Part shown: positions 7,047 to 13,910 of the stretch, piece by piece
Position numbering within the stretch: the first letter of the stretch is position 1
Layout of the letters: every line of letters begins with the position of its first letter
From: an uncultured Caryophanales bacterium
GTDB taxonomy: Bacteria; Bacillota_I; Bacilli_A; Izemoplasmatales; Hujiaoplasmataceae
Direction: 5' to 3'
Assembly (NCBI GenBank): GCA_937958685.1
Contig: CALGNF010000166.1
Coordinates: 1 to 19,773 of the forward strand
DNA: 19,773 nucleotides
The notes under the pieces: model-generated
Told to the model about the DNA's origin: nothing
What the model saw: only the letters and a program-made list of their open reading frames with translations
Database searches by the model: none
Made by a program: the position numbers and the translations under genes

Positions 7047-7427
7047 ATGAGCACAGTGTTGGCAGGATTGAAGTATTCCGAAAGTCACGAATGGGTCAAA
7101 ATCATCGAGGGCAACATCGTCCTCGTCGGCATCACCGATTTCGCGCAGTCGCAACTGGGCGCGATCGTCTTCGTCGACATGCCCGATGTCGGCGCCAAGA
7201 TCGTCGCGGAGGATGAGTTCGGCGCGGTCGAATCCGTCAAGGCGGCTTCCGATTTGATCAGCCCCGTCACGGGCACCGTGATCGCCGTCAACGAAGATCT
7301 GGTCGGCGAACCGGAGCTGATCAATGAAGACGCCTACGGCGCCTGGATCCTCAAGGTCGCCGTCGATGACATGAGCGAACTCGACAACCTCCTGGACAAA
7401 GCCGGTTACGAGAAGATCTCCAAATAG
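7047..7427 (+). CDS. gcvH: Glycine cleavage system H protein (lipoyl carrier)
   Basis: This 126-residue lipoyl-domain protein carries the aminomethyl intermediate between the P, T and L components. The lipoylation site is Lys65 in ESVKAASD, set in the conserved FGAVESVK...SPVTG hairpin. The N-terminal LKYSESHEWV segment is typical of GcvH. ATG 7047 follows GAGAGGAG by about eight bases and lies 17 bases after gcvT, so it belongs to the same transcript. The neighbouring lplA product is the expected modifying enzyme. Nothing is missing from the domain. Confidence 0.97.
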   Translation: MSTVLAGLKYSESHEWVKIIEGNIVLVGITDFAQSQLGAIVFVDMPDVGAKIVAEDEFGAVESVKAASDLISPVTGTVIAVNEDLVGEPELINEDAYGAWILKVAVDDMSELDNLLDKAGYEKISK

Positions 7428-7436
7428 GTGGGCTTG

Positions 7437-8774
7437 ATGTTCAAGTACTTTCCCCATACCGAGGCCGACCTGGAGGCGATGCTCGCCAAAGTCGGCGTCA
7501 AAACCATCGATGATTTGTTCAAAGACGTCCCCAAAGGCGTCTTCTTTCAGCGTGACTTCGACGTTCAAGCAAGCTTGTCAGAAGTCGAGATCCGCGCCAA
7601 ACTTAAGGAATTGGCCGCCCAAAACCGGCAATACACCTGTTTTGCCGGTCTGGGCGTCTACGACCACTACGAACCCTCGGTGATTTCCAGTCTGATCTCC
7701 CGGCAGGAATTCCTGACCGCCTATACGCCCTATCAGCCGGAAGTCGCCCAAGGCACGCTCCAATACATCTTCGAATACCAGTCGCTGATCCAGACCTTGA
7801 CCGGAATGGACGCGGCGAACGCCTCGATGTACGACGGGGCGACCGCGACCGCGGAAGCCTGCTTCATGGCCGAGGCGATCACCAAGCGCAAGAAGATCCT
7901 CGTATCTGGGACGCTCAACCCGAACACGATGGCGGTCGTCAAGACCTATCTGCACTTCAAGGGGCTGGAACTGGAAATGATTCCGGCGGTTGCGGGCGAA
8001 ACGAGCGCCACAGCCCTTAAGCACATGCTGGATGCAAGCGTCGCCGCGGTCTTGATCCAAAAACCCAATTTCTTCGGGATCATCGAAGATTGCCAAAAAC
8101 TCGGCGAGCTCGCCCATGAAAGCGGCGCGCTCCTGATCGAAAACGCGGACATCGCGACCCTCGCGGTGCTCGCATCCCCCAGGGAAGACGGCGCCGACAT
8201 CGCCGTCGGCGATTGTCAGTCCTTAGGGATCCCGATGGCTTTCGGCGGTCCGACCCTGGGCTATATGGCAACCTTGAAGCAGCACGTCCGCAAACTCCCG
8301 GGACGAATCTGCGGCATGAGCAGGGACGCAAACGGCAAACGCGCCTTCGTCCTCACGCTCCAGGCCCGCGAACAGCATATCCGCCGGGAGAAGGCGAACT
8401 CGAACATCTGTTCGAACCAGTCGCTGATGGCCCTCTATGTCACGATCTATCTGTCCGTGATGGGCGAGGCGGGACTCAAGGAAGCAAATGAGCTCAGCTA
8501 CCAGGGGGCCCACTACCTCAAGGACAGGCTGGAGGCAACCGGCAAATTCCGTCTGGCTTATGCGAAACCGTTCCTCAAGGAATTCGTGATGGAGACCCTG
8601 CTTCCCTCCGAACTGATCCAGAAAGCGCTGCTTGACGCCGGCATCTTCGGCGCCGTGCCGCTCGCGGAATACGGGGAGGACTATGACAACCTCGTGGCGT
8701 TCGCCGTCACCGAGAAACGCACCAAGGCCGAGATCGACGGACTCGTGGCGACGCTGGAGGGACTCTCATGGTAA
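7437..8774 (+). CDS. gcvPA: Glycine dehydrogenase (decarboxylating) subunit 1
   Basis: This is the N-terminal half of the two-subunit P-protein, which with GcvPB decarboxylates glycine and loads the aminomethyl group onto GcvH. The 445 residues have the usual length. Landmarks are YTPYQPEVAQG (96-106), NASMYDGATA (128-137) and RREKANSNICSNQS (316-329). As expected for this subunit, the PLP-binding lysine is in the partner. The reading frame is open from a GTG at 7428 directly after the gcvH stop, but ATG 7437 is preferred: AGGTGG lies five bases before it, and family members begin close to the F-x-Y-x-P-H-T segment. Its end overlaps gcvPB (ATGGTAA), implying translational coupling. A split P-protein is common in Bacillota and is not a frameshift. 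Confidence 0.95.
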   Translation: MFKYFPHTEADLEAMLAKVGVKTIDDLFKDVPKGVFFQRDFDVQASLSEVEIRAKLKELAAQNRQYTCFAGLGVYDHYEPSVISSLISRQEFLTAYTPYQPEVAQGTLQYIFEYQSLIQTLTGMDAANASMYDGATATAEACFMAEAITKRKKILVSGTLNPNTMAVVKTYLHFKGLELEMIPAVAGETSATALKHMLDASVAAVLIQKPNFFGIIEDCQKLGELAHESGALLIENADIATLAVLASPREDGADIAVGDCQSLGIPMAFGGPTLGYMATLKQHVRKLPGRICGMSRDANGKRAFVLTLQAREQHIRREKANSNICSNQSLMALYVTIYLSVMGEAGLKEANELSYQGAHYLKDRLEATGKFRLAYAKPFLKEFVMETLLPSELIQKALLDAGIFGAVPLAEYGEDYDNLVAFAVTEKRTKAEIDGLVATLEGLSW

Positions 8775-10249
8775 CCTACGACAAACTGATCTTCGAACTC
8801 TCCGCCCCCGGCCGGAGGGCATACTCCCTGCCCAAGCCCTTTGTCAAGGGCTATGCGATGACCGAGCTGCCCGCAGCGCTCCGCAGAAAGACGGATTTGC
8901 TGTTGCCGGAAGTTTCCGAACTCGACGTCACCCGCCACTATAGCAACATCTCCCGGAAGAACTTCGGCATCGAGACCGGCTTCTATCCCCTGGGCTCGTG
9001 CACGATGAAATACAATCCCAAGCTGGGCGAGGAAATCGCCGCCCTGCCGGGTTTTGCGAATATCCATCCCCTGCAGCCCGCAGGCAGCGTCCAAGGCGCT
9101 CTCATGGTCTATGACGAACTGCAGAAGCTGCTCGCCGAGATCTCCGGTTTGGCCTGCTTCAGCCTCAATCCCTACGCCGGCGCGCACGGTGAGCTCGTCG
9201 GCCTGATGATCATGAAGGCCTATCACGAGCGCCGCGGCGACTGGCGGCGCACGAAGGTGATCGTGCCCGATTCCGCGCATGGCACCAATCCCGCCTCGGC
9301 GACGGTCGCCGGCATGCAGGCGGTCGAGATCAGGTCGAATCCGGACGGCCGCGTCGATTTGGCGGCCCTCAAGGCAGCCCTCGGCGATGACATCGCCGGG
9401 ATGATGCTCACCAATCCGAACACCCTCGGGATGTTCGAAAACGACATCTGCGAGATCACCCGTCTCGTCCATGAGGCCGGCGGCCTGATGTACTATGACG
9501 GCGCCAATCTGAATGCCATCCTGGGCAAGGCGCGTCCGGGCGACATGGGCTTCGACATCATCCACATCAACCTCCACAAGACGTTTGCGACGCCGCATGG
9601 CGGCGGCGGCCCCGGATCCGGACCCGTGGGTGTGACCAGGGAGCTTTGCGAGTTTCTGCCCAACCCGCAAGTCAAAGCCAGCGATGGCCATTACTACGTT
9701 TTTGAAAGCGCCGAGGCGATCGGACGGATCTCCGCATTCTACGGCAATTTCCGCGTCTGGCTGAAGGCCTACGTCTACATCCTTTCCCTTGGCAGGGAGA
9801 ACTTGAAGGCCTTGGGCGGCCTTGCGACCCTGAATGCCAACTACGTCAAGGAATCGCTCAAGGACGACTACGAACTGCCGATCGCCGGCGTCTGCATGCA
9901 TGAATGCGTCTTCGACGGCCTCAAGGACAAGTCGACCGGTGTCAGGACCCTCGATGTCGCCAAACGCCTGCTCGATTATGGCTTCCACGCGCCGACGATC
10001 TACTTTCCTTTGCTTTTCCCTCAGTCGATCATGATCGAACCGACGGAAACGGAATCGAAGCAGACATTGGACGCCTTCATCGCCACCATGATCAAAATCG
10101 CCCGCGAGGCGGCGGAAACGCCGGAACTCGTGAAAACGGCGCCGCACACGACGCCGATCAGCCGGATCGACGAGGTCATGGCCGCCAAAAAGATGATTTT
10201 ATCCTACAAGGACTACCTTGAGGATCGCGATAAACAGGGGGAAAACTAA
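8768..10249 (+). CDS. gcvPB: Glycine dehydrogenase (decarboxylating) subunit 2
   Basis: This 493-residue PLP-dependent subunit completes the P-protein. The Schiff-base lysine is Lys271 in HINLHKTFATPHGGGGPG. Other landmarks are GFYPLGSCTMKYNP (71-84) and DSAHGTNPAS (168-177). The start codon lies inside the end of gcvPA, a seven-base overlap, which favours equal output of both subunits. It is the last glycine cleavage gene in the window. No lipoamide dehydrogenase (L-protein) follows; the next gene is a CvpA-like membrane protein after three bases. The L-protein must therefore be encoded elsewhere, as is frequent because it is shared with other 2-oxoacid dehydrogenases. Confidence 0.97.
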   Translation: MVTYDKLIFELSAPGRRAYSLPKPFVKGYAMTELPAALRRKTDLLLPEVSELDVTRHYSNISRKNFGIETGFYPLGSCTMKYNPKLGEEIAALPGFANIHPLQPAGSVQGALMVYDELQKLLAEISGLACFSLNPYAGAHGELVGLMIMKAYHERRGDWRRTKVIVPDSAHGTNPASATVAGMQAVEIRSNPDGRVDLAALKAALGDDIAGMMLTNPNTLGMFENDICEITRLVHEAGGLMYYDGANLNAILGKARPGDMGFDIIHINLHKTFATPHGGGGPGSGPVGVTRELCEFLPNPQVKASDGHYYVFESAEAIGRISAFYGNFRVWLKAYVYILSLGRENLKALGGLATLNANYVKESLKDDYELPIAGVCMHECVFDGLKDKSTGVRTLDVAKRLLDYGFHAPTIYFPLLFPQSIMIEPTETESKQTLDAFIATMIKIAREAAETPELVKTAPHTTPISRIDEVMAAKKMILSYKDYLEDRDKQGEN

Positions 10250-10252
10250 ATC

Positions 10253-10969
10253 ATGGATCTCGGATTCTTTGGCATCATCGATGTTGTCATCGTCTTAAGC
10301 GTCATTCTCTTCGCCGTCATCGGCTGGAAGAAGGGTTTCCTGCTCAAAATCGTGGAAATGGCCTCGAGCATTTTTGGCCTGATCGCCTCGATCATCCTCG
10401 CCAGGCCGTTTTCGGCAGTGCTCGATGGGTGGTTCGGCGAGACGATCGACGGCAAGATCCATGAATATCTCATTTCCCGGCCGCTCTTTTCCGCCGAGCT
10501 CACCGAGATCAATGTCCGGGCGGCGTTCGCGGAGATGAGTTTGCCGGAATACTTGATCGACTGGATCGTCAAGGGGATCGATTTCCAGGAACTCGGACTC
10601 TCGATCGTCGATGCGATCCAACCGCTCATCAAAGGGCTGGTGCTCTTGGTCTTGGCCTTCGTCGTGCTGTTCATTGGCTCGATCATCGTCTTTTTCTTCC
10701 TCAAGATCCTGGCGAAGCTGGTCACGAAACTTCCCGTCATCAAGCAGATCGACAAGGTCCTGGGCGTGCTCTTCGGTTTGCTCAAGATCACCGTCTTGGT
10801 CTACATCCTGATGTTCCTGCTTGCGCTCGTGATCACCGTGCCGGCGATCCACGAGGCGATCGGCGGCTTCCTGGCAACCGACATGCAGCTCGGGGCGGAG
10901 GAATTCCGCCTCTCGAAATGGATCTACGAGAACAACGTCCTGAGGCACATCATCGGCGTGTTCTTCTAG
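10253..10969 (+). CDS. CvpA-family membrane protein
   Basis: This 238-residue protein has four clear membrane segments at about 8-24, 33-50, 127-152 and 169-196. It carries the CvpA-family pattern: an N-terminal Asp, then GWKKGFLLKIVE after the first helix, and IDKVLGVLFGLLK (166-178) at the start of the last helix. The insert between helices two and three (about 51-126) is longer than in minimal CvpA proteins. CvpA proteins sit in the inner membrane; in Escherichia coli CvpA is needed for colicin V export, and the general role is poorly defined. ATG 10253 is three bases after the gcvPB stop, with CAGGGGGA as ribosome-binding site inside the gcvPB end, so it is the last gene of the gcv transcript. 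A link to glycine metabolism is not evident. Confidence 0.8.
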   Translation: MDLGFFGIIDVVIVLSVILFAVIGWKKGFLLKIVEMASSIFGLIASIILARPFSAVLDGWFGETIDGKIHEYLISRPLFSAELTEINVRAAFAEMSLPEYLIDWIVKGIDFQELGLSIVDAIQPLIKGLVLLVLAFVVLFIGSIIVFFFLKILAKLVTKLPVIKQIDKVLGVLFGLLKITVLVYILMFLLALVITVPAIHEAIGGFLATDMQLGAEEFRLSKWIYENNVLRHIIGVFF

Positions 10970-10986
10970 CCAAACACCATGACAAA

Positions 10987-11017
10987 AAATGCTGGATGCG
11001 ATATCCGGCATTTCTTC
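10987..11017. terminator. Bidirectional terminator after the gcv operon
   Basis: An 11-bp stem with one G-U pair (10987-10997 with 11003-11013) and a 5-base loop has a T-rich tail on the plus side and an A-run on the other, which becomes a U-run for minus transcripts. It separates the convergent CvpA-like and hydrolase genes. Confidence 0.85.
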
Positions 11018-11038
11018 TTTCTGTTGAGCAAATACAGG

Positions 11039-11953
11039 CTATTCGATAAAAGCTGCCACCAGCGCCACGAAAGTTTCCACATCCTCCTGGAAGGGAAGGT
11101 GCGAGGCGTTCTCGATGATTGACAGGGTGCTGCCCGCGATCAGGGCGGCCATCGCCTCGCCCTGTGAGAGCGGTATCCAAGTGTCATGGCGGCCCCAGAT
11201 GAGCAGGGTCGGCACCTGGATGTCTGGGATGCGTTCACGGAGAGTGTCGTCATCCTGATCCAGGGAAAACTGGCGGAAGACCTCGTTCGGGATACGGCTG
11301 TTCAAGTAGTACATCGGTTCGATGTTGTCCCTGGTCTTCATCTCGTCCTGATAATACGCGGAATACAGTCCCGCCTGCTGGGCGAAGTAGTTCTTGACGA
11401 CGAGGCCGTAGAGAAATCCGGGAAGCGCCGGCGCGGTGCCGGACGCCATCCCGGCGCTCGCGACGAGGATGAGCTCGCTCACCGACTCGGGATAGTCCAG
11501 GGCGTAGCGGATCGCGATCTCGCCGCCCATCGAATGCCCAAGAAGCGCGAAAGCGGTCAGTTCCAGTTCCTGGACGAAAGCGCGGACGGTATCGGCCTGG
11601 TTGGCTTTGGCGTAATCATAGGTAGCGGGCTTGTCCGACAGCCCGAAACCGGGAAGGTCCAAGGCATAGACATGATAGGTTTCCGCAAGCAGCGGGATCA
11701 CCTCCCGAAAATCGTAGGCGGAGCCCAAAAACCCGTGGACGATCACGAGCACCTTGGCGTTGGTCTCGCCCGCCTCGCGGTAACTGATCGCCACATCATC
11801 GATCACAACTTCCTGGACACCATCGCTCAAGATCTCCGCGTATTCGCGGGTGATCCTGGCGCCGGCGCCCACGCTCAGGATGTGCAAAAGCAGAAGCAGG
11901 AAGGCAAGCAGACTGAAGATCCCGAACATAAGGCGTTTGATGAGGCGTTTCAT
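11039..11953 (-). CDS. Membrane-anchored alpha/beta hydrolase
   Basis: This 304-residue alpha/beta-hydrolase fold protein has an N-terminal basic patch (MKRLIKR) and one hydrophobic helix at about 8-29. With no signal-peptidase or lipobox motif this looks like an uncleaved anchor with the catalytic domain outside the membrane. Catalytic elements are the oxyanion HGF (73-75), nucleophile Ser141 in GHSMGG (139-144), Asp257 in GRHDTWIP and His285 in NASHLPFQE. This class covers esterases, lipases and C-C hydrolases, and the substrate is not readable. The reading frame extends upstream to 12091, but ATG 11953 is preferred because GGAGGTG sits just before it. It is divergent from the nitroreductase-like gene. 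Confidence 0.9.
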   Translation of the reverse strand: MKRLIKRLMFGIFSLLAFLLLLLHILSVGAGARITREYAEILSDGVQEVVIDDVAISYREAGETNAKVLVIVHGFLGSAYDFREVIPLLAETYHVYALDLPGFGLSDKPATYDYAKANQADTVRAFVQELELTAFALLGHSMGGEIAIRYALDYPESVSELILVASAGMASGTAPALPGFLYGLVVKNYFAQQAGLYSAYYQDEMKTRDNIEPMYYLNSRIPNEVFRQFSLDQDDDTLRERIPDIQVPTLLIWGRHDTWIPLSQGEAMAALIAGSTLSIIENASHLPFQEDVETFVALVAAFIE

Positions 11954-12015
11954 ATAAGCACCTCCATGCATCGTGGTGACCGTCCGGGCGGCACTCCCGT
12001 CAGTGAGCGTCGCCG

Positions 12016-12033
12016 GGGCAAATCGATTTGTCC
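12016..12033. promoter_or_regulatory. Imperfect palindrome, candidate operator
   Basis: The core CAAATCGATTTG (12019-12030) is a perfect 12-base palindrome, flanked by GG and CC after one mismatch on each side. It overlaps the proposed -35 of the nitroreductase-like gene and lies in the 136-base divergent gap, so a regulator bound here could affect both genes. Confidence 0.4.
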
Positions 12034-12055
12034 AACTGCCGACGGATAGGATAAT
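12028..12055 (+). promoter_or_regulatory. Candidate promoter of the nitroreductase-like gene
   Basis: TTGTCC (12028-12033) and GATAAT (12050-12055) with a 16-base spacer. The hexamers are imperfect but well placed, about 30 bases before the start codon. No clear promoter was seen for the divergent hydrolase. Confidence 0.45.
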
Positions 12056-12089
12056 ATTGGTTGAAAACTTGTAAAGGAGTATCGTGATC

Positions 12090-12680
12090 ATGAAACATAT
12101 GGATGTATTGAGACGAAGAAGAAGCGTTTATGAATTCACCGACGAGTCAGTCGCTCCCCAGTTGATCGAAACCCTGGTTGCCGGGGTTTTGACGCTCACG
12201 CCCTCGGCTTTCAACGAAGAGACCCAAAGAGTGCTCTTGCTCTTTGGCGAGCAGCATCTGCTCTTGTGGCAACTGGTCGAGGACGAAATCAGCAAGACGG
12301 TGTCGGAAAAGGCGTTCGCCCGTTCCCAGGCCAAAATCAATGGTTTCCGCAAAGCCCAGGGCACGATTCTGTTCTTCGACGATGAGGAGGCGACCAAGGC
12401 CCTGCAGGCGGAGTATCCGCTCTACAGCGAGGCTTTCGCCCGCTGGAGCCTCGAACAGAACGGCATGCTGCAGATCAATGTCTGGAACGCGCTCGCGGAA
12501 CAAGGCATCGGCGCCAGCCTGCAACACTACAACGAGCTGATCGCCAAAAAGGTCGAAACAACCTTCGGCGTGCCCGCCGCCTGGCGGTTGCTCGCCCAGA
12601 TGCCCTTCGGCAAGTACCATGCCTTGCCCGCTCCCAAGGAGAAACAGGACGTTGCGACGAGAATGCTGATTCGCAAATGA
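12090..12680 (+). CDS. Nitroreductase-family FMN oxidoreductase
   Basis: This 196-residue protein has the compact nitroreductase layout of the oxidoreductases resembling YdgI and fungal HBN1. An N-terminal RRRRSVYEF segment (8-16) provides the expected phosphate-contacting arginines, TPSAFNEETQRV (37-48) matches the FMN-contact motif (S/T)PSAFN-x-Q, and the helix starting EQNGMLQINVWNALAEQGIGA corresponds to the dimer and flavin region. Such enzymes use NAD(P)H to reduce nitro compounds, quinones or other acceptors; the natural substrate is unknown. AAAGGAG at 12073-12079 could serve GTG 12084 (4-base spacing) or ATG 12090 (10-base spacing), so the start is uncertain by two codons. It is divergent from the anchored hydrolase and ends at a terminator. 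Confidence 0.88.
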   Translation: MKHMDVLRRRRSVYEFTDESVAPQLIETLVAGVLTLTPSAFNEETQRVLLLFGEQHLLLWQLVEDEISKTVSEKAFARSQAKINGFRKAQGTILFFDDEEATKALQAEYPLYSEAFARWSLEQNGMLQINVWNALAEQGIGASLQHYNELIAKKVETTFGVPAAWRLLAQMPFGKYHALPAPKEKQDVATRMLIRK

Positions 12681-12686
12681 TGAGAA

Positions 12687-12713
12687 GATGCCGGAAAATC
12701 CGGCATCGTTTTT
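12687..12713 (+). terminator. Terminator between nitroreductase-like gene and ispG
   Basis: A perfect 9-bp stem GATGCCGGA/TCCGGCATC (12687-12695 with 12699-12707) with an AAA loop is followed by G and TTTTT (12709-12713). It best serves the plus strand. Its tail reaches into the stop codon of the convergent ispG. Confidence 0.87.
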
Positions 12714-13770
12714 ATGTTTCGGGATAGTCGAGGATGACCTGTTTTAAAACGGGCACGATTTCCTCGCTGTTCAGCTTGCGCACGATCTGTCCATCGACAT
12801 ACAACAAGGCGGCGTCCTTACCGCCGCAGAGGGCGATGTCGGCGTCCCTGGCCTCACCGGGACCGTTGACGACGCAGCCCATGATCGCGACCTTGACTGT
12901 CTTGGTCACGGTTTCGAGAAAGGCTTCGATCTCGCCCGCGACCTTGATCATGTCGTACTCGATCCGGCCGCAGGTCGGACAGGAAACCAGGATCGGCTTG
13001 GCATAGAGATTGAAGTTCGCCAGGATCTCCTTGGCGACCTTGATCTCTGCCAAAGGATCGGCGGTCAGCGAGACGCGGATCGTCGAGCCGATACCTTCTT
13101 CAAGCAAAACGCCGAGGCCGATCGCCGAGCGGATCGTGCCCGAGAAAGCGGTGCCGGCTTCGGTGATCCCCAGATGCAAAGGATAGGCGAAAGCCGCCGC
13201 CGCCAGGCGGTTGGCCATGATCGTGTCCTGGATCGAGGAGGCTTTGAGCGAAATGACGATGTCCTGGAAATCGAGCGCTTCGAGAAGGCCAACATGATAG
13301 CTCGCGGAGGCGAGCATCGCCGCCGGCGTCGGTTTGCCGTAGGCGGCGAGGATGTGCTTTTCCAAAGATCCCGAATTGATCCCGATCCGGATCGGGATGT
13401 GTTTCTCTTTGCAGGCGAAAACGACGGCGGCGACGTTCTCCTTACCGCCGATGTTGCCGGGGTTGATGCGGATCTTGTCCACCCCTTGGCGAATCGCCTC
13501 CAGGGCGAGCCGGTAGTCGAAGTGGATGTCGGCCACGAGCGGGATGGTGATTCCCGCCTTGATCTTGCCGATAGCTAGCGCGTCCTCCTGGTCAAGGACG
13601 GCGACTCTGGCGATGGCGCAGCCGGCCCGGGCCAGTGCGTCGATCTGCGCGATCGTTGCCGGGATGTTCTTCGTCTTCGTGTTGGTCATGCTTTGGATTA
13701 GGACGGCACTTGTGCCTCCGAGTTGGCGCGAGCCAACAAACACCGGACGCGTCTGTTCGCGTTTGGTCAT
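12712..13770 (-). CDS. ispG: 4-hydroxy-3-methylbut-2-enyl diphosphate synthase (IspG/GcpE)
   Basis: IspG makes HMBPP from MEcPP in the MEP isoprenoid pathway, using a [4Fe-4S] cluster. This 352-residue protein is the short bacterial form with an N-terminal TIM barrel and a C-terminal reductase-like domain. Cluster ligands are Cys264 and Cys267 (SCPTCGR), Cys299 (GCVVNGPGE) and the neighbouring Glu306. The barrel shows LIQSMTNT near the start, then DIHFDYRLAL, IRINPGNIG and RIGINSGSLE. A frame extends five codons further to 13785, but ATG 13770 has AGGTGA five bases upstream. It shows that isoprenoids come from the MEP route in this organism. It stands alone, convergent with the nitroreductase-like gene and divergent from the enzyme I-like gene. 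Confidence 0.96.
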   Translation of the reverse strand: MTKREQTRPVFVGSRQLGGTSAVLIQSMTNTKTKNIPATIAQIDALARAGCAIARVAVLDQEDALAIGKIKAGITIPLVADIHFDYRLALEAIRQGVDKIRINPGNIGGKENVAAVVFACKEKHIPIRIGINSGSLEKHILAAYGKPTPAAMLASASYHVGLLEALDFQDIVISLKASSIQDTIMANRLAAAAFAYPLHLGITEAGTAFSGTIRSAIGLGVLLEEGIGSTIRVSLTADPLAEIKVAKEILANFNLYAKPILVSCPTCGRIEYDMIKVAGEIEAFLETVTKTVKVAIMGCVVNGPGEARDADIALCGGKDAALLYVDGQIVRKLNSEEIVPVLKQVILDYPET

Positions 13771-13787
13771 GATGATCACCTGCAATC

Positions 13788-13793
13788 ATTATA
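13788..13793 (-). promoter_or_regulatory. -10 element of ispG
   Basis: A perfect TATAAT on the minus strand, 17 bases upstream of the ispG start codon. The predicted start near 13781 gives a leader of about 11 bases that begins at the Shine-Dalgarno site. No convincing -35 was found. Confidence 0.6.
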
Positions 13794-13832
13794 CAACATC
13801 CCGGCGTTTTCGTGTACCGCAAGTGCGCCATC

Positions 13833-13873
13833 GCCCGCAATTTGCAGATTTTATGACTCCTTGCCCGCGATTT
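13833..13873 (+). repeat. Pair of 11-base direct repeats upstream of the enzyme I-like gene
   Basis: GCCCGC(A/G)ATTT occurs at 13833-13843 and 13863-13873, exactly 30 bases apart, which is about three helical turns. The second copy touches the extended -10 element. Binding sites for a dimeric activator or repressor are possible, but two copies could be chance. Confidence 0.35.
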
Positions 13874-13875
13874 CA

Positions 13876-13884
13876 TGATATGAT
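13876..13884 (+). promoter_or_regulatory. Extended -10 promoter of the enzyme I-like gene
   Basis: TGATATGAT (13876-13884) is an extended -10 element 26 bases before the start codon. No -35 is recognisable, as is common for this promoter type. Confidence 0.55.
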
Positions 13885-13910
13885 AATGATATGACAAAGG
13901 AAGTGGTAGG

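Noticed and set aside
8681-10147. 488-codon minus-strand reading frame opposite gcvPB
   Set aside because: Long antisense frames are expected in GC-rich genes. The sequence is Asp/His/Arg-rich with no domain. The same applies to 17125-18504 and 5977-7017 on the minus strand.
7437-10249. Split gcvP as a frameshifted pseudogene
   Set aside because: Both halves have complete, conserved ends typical of the natural two-subunit GcvPA/GcvPB form.
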